From Chloroflexota bacterium (GTDB lineage Bacteria; Chloroflexota; Dehalococcoidia; SM23-28-2; RBG-16-64-32): a DNA stretch of 15,136 bases. Position 1 is the stretch's first letter. Every line of letters begins with the position of its first letter. A program made the position numbers and the translations under genes. Location of the stretch: the NCBI GenBank assembly GCA_022561095.1, contig JADFRV010000040.1, forward strand, positions 1-15,136, in the 5' to 3' direction. The notes below the pieces were generated by a model. It ran no database searches. It was not told the origin of the DNA and was given only the letters and a program-made list of their open reading frames with translations. Shown one piece after another: positions 14,054 to 15,136 of the stretch.

Positions 14054-14589
14054 CAGCTAGCGGCCCCTATGTCCATGTGGGATTGCTGACGCGCAACAGG
14101 TTTCGGTCGTCGCCGTCTCCGAATCGGCTGCTTCTTGGCAGCTTCGCGCTTGTCTACGTATTCATTGAATTGTTTTTCACCCGTCCCCCGGACGCCGCCT
14201 CGAAGCTTCGATCTAGACAGCAACTTGGGATTTTTAAGATCTCGGATGTCGACTCGCCCGTCGTGCTTTTCGAGGAACGGATACCAGTCGGGATGCGCGA
14301 ATAGCAGCCTCCCCAGCGCTCTCTCAGGTGGCTGGTCTGGACCGCCGAAAATCGTAATGACCTTACCGCCTCGCTCCCTGATCTCACGGTTCACCCTGGC
14401 ACCTGGTTCCTTTTGCAATAGGTCGAATGTCACGAACACTAGATCAAACGTCCGTGCGAAGGCAACCAGCACTCCGTCATCTTTCTCTTGTGCAATGCCG
14501 TGCTCATAGACCGTTTCTACGTCCCAACCTAGATCACGGAGCATCTTCACGAATAGCGCACTTGTTTGCGTATCCGTCAGGAATTTCAC
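14053..14589 (-). CDS. DUF5615 PIN-like protein, probable toxin component
   Basis: A 178-residue protein whose first 110 or so residues match the DUF5615 PIN-like fold: MKFLTDTQTS with Asp6, GWDVETVYEHGI, the acidic D37/D38, and FVTFDLL with Asp56. In this family such proteins are usually found beside DUF433 antitoxins and are predicted RNases of type II toxin-antitoxin systems; activity is inferred from the fold. The usual acidic residue next to the first Asp appears replaced by Thr7. Beyond the domain there is an unusual tail of about 60 residues ending in a run of five Arg and more basic residues. The start is GTG at 14589, overlapping the stop of the upstream gene by four bases (GTGA). 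The upstream ribosome binding site is weak, so coupling to the antitoxin is probable. Confidence 0.82.
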   Translation of the reverse strand: MKFLTDTQTSALFVKMLRDLGWDVETVYEHGIAQEKDDGVLVAFARTFDLVFVTFDLLQKEPGARVNREIRERGGKVITIFGGPDQPPERALGRLLFAHPDWYPFLEKHDGRVDIRDLKNPKLLSRSKLRGGVRGTGEKQFNEYVDKREAAKKQPIRRRRRPKPVARQQSHMDIGAAS

Positions 14590-15136
14590 GCGGCTTCAGC
14601 ATCCAAGAACCGCTCGAATTGGATGGCCTTCTTGATCTGGTTTATCTCAAGATGAGGGTAATGCTCGCGAATGCGGTTGTAGCTAGCTCCGCGCTCGCGA
14701 AGGCCCTGAATGACTGCGGTCTGGATGGTAGTCCCCCGCAGAACAGGCAGTCCAGACCTAAGCCCAGGGTCGACTTCAACATATGACTGGAAACGGTCGG
14801 GGACAAGGAGAGCATCGGCACGTTCCCTGAGCCGGGCGAATTCCTGCCCCATGATTTCAACCGCCGCCTTCTGTCCTTTTCGAGTAGATGCCGTGACCTG
14901 CCATGCATCCGGTCGGTCAACGAACACGTCCGGCCCCTGCATGAAAATCCGCACATCAGCCCACGCCGGCCCAGGCGGTCCAAACCGGTCACGCAAATGC
15001 TTCGCGGTTTCCACGGCTGGAAGCAGTGAGACGCCTTTGTCGCGGAGCATTCTCAAGATTCTCAGATAAACAACAGCGTCGAACGTGTACCCGACTTGCC
15101 TGCTGCCCTCAGCATCGGTCGCCGCGACAGTCTGAA
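14586..15136 (-). CDS. MerR-like plus DUF433 protein, probable antitoxin, 5' end outside the window
   Basis: The reading frame stays open to the right edge of the window, so this is the C-terminal 183 residues of a longer protein; the TTG at 15056 is probably an internal codon, not the start. The visible N-terminal part reads YTFDAVVYLRILRMLRDKGVS, which resembles the dimerising and recognition part of a MerR-type DNA-binding domain. The C-terminal 60 residues are a DUF433 domain: YVEVDPGLRSGLPVLRGTTI, then ERGASYNRIREHYPHLEINQIKKAI. DUF433 proteins typically pair with DUF5615 toxins, acting as antitoxin and operon repressor. The stop overlaps the next start (GTGA). Its operator and promoter must lie outside the window. 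Confidence 0.82.
   Translation of the reverse strand, partial: QTVAATDAEGSRQVGYTFDAVVYLRILRMLRDKGVSLLPAVETAKHLRDRFGPPGPAWADVRIFMQGPDVFVDRPDAWQVTASTRKGQKAAVEIMGQEFARLRERADALLVPDRFQSYVEVDPGLRSGLPVLRGTTIQTAVIQGLRERGASYNRIREHYPHLEINQIKKAIQFERFLDAEAA

Overview
The window carries one uninterrupted set of genes, all on the minus strand, from a GC-rich bacterium. A YacL-type PIN/TRAM protein followed by ispD and ispF, an RNA polymerase beta' without the large proteobacterial insertion near the trigger loop, a long coiled coil in the beta' N-terminal region and a c-di-AMP riboswitch together point to a Gram-positive-like lineage. My best guess is Chloroflexota (Dehalococcoidia-like); this rests on general resemblance, not on a search.

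Layout in transcription order (right to left). At 15136-13850 is a three-gene module: a MerR-like/DUF433 protein running off the window edge, a DUF5615 PIN-like protein, and a 67-residue basic protein, joined by 4-base and 1-base overlaps. It looks like a type II toxin-antitoxin operon with an extra small gene. The stop codon of the small gene lies inside the -35 box of a strong sigma70-type promoter (13825-13853) that drives rpoB (13700-9786) and rpoC (9796-5351). rpoC overlaps rpoB by 11 bases and starts with TTG. With no visible terminator, gdhA (glutamate dehydrogenase, 5241-4000) and an overlapping alpha/beta-hydrolase lipoprotein gene (4022-3204) follow.

At 3030-2745 comes a long regulatory leader: a probable promoter, a well-conserved cyclic di-AMP (ydaO/yuaA-type) riboswitch (2979-2839), a GC-rich hairpin (2819-2791), and then a gene for a small VTT/DedA-like membrane protein (2745-2137). 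Next, a clear promoter (2123-2094) drives yacL-ispD-ispF (1977 to the left edge). In Bacillus the c-di-AMP synthase gene disA sits directly upstream of yacL-ispD-ispF; here that place is taken by a gene that appears to be controlled by c-di-AMP.

The most notable points are the c-di-AMP riboswitch on a VTT-family membrane protein, the compact DUF433/DUF5615/small-protein module fused to the rpoB promoter, the unusual insertions in beta', and the ispD and ispF frames separated by only one stop codon and ten sense codons. No tRNA, rRNA, CRISPR array, insertion sequence or phage gene was seen.
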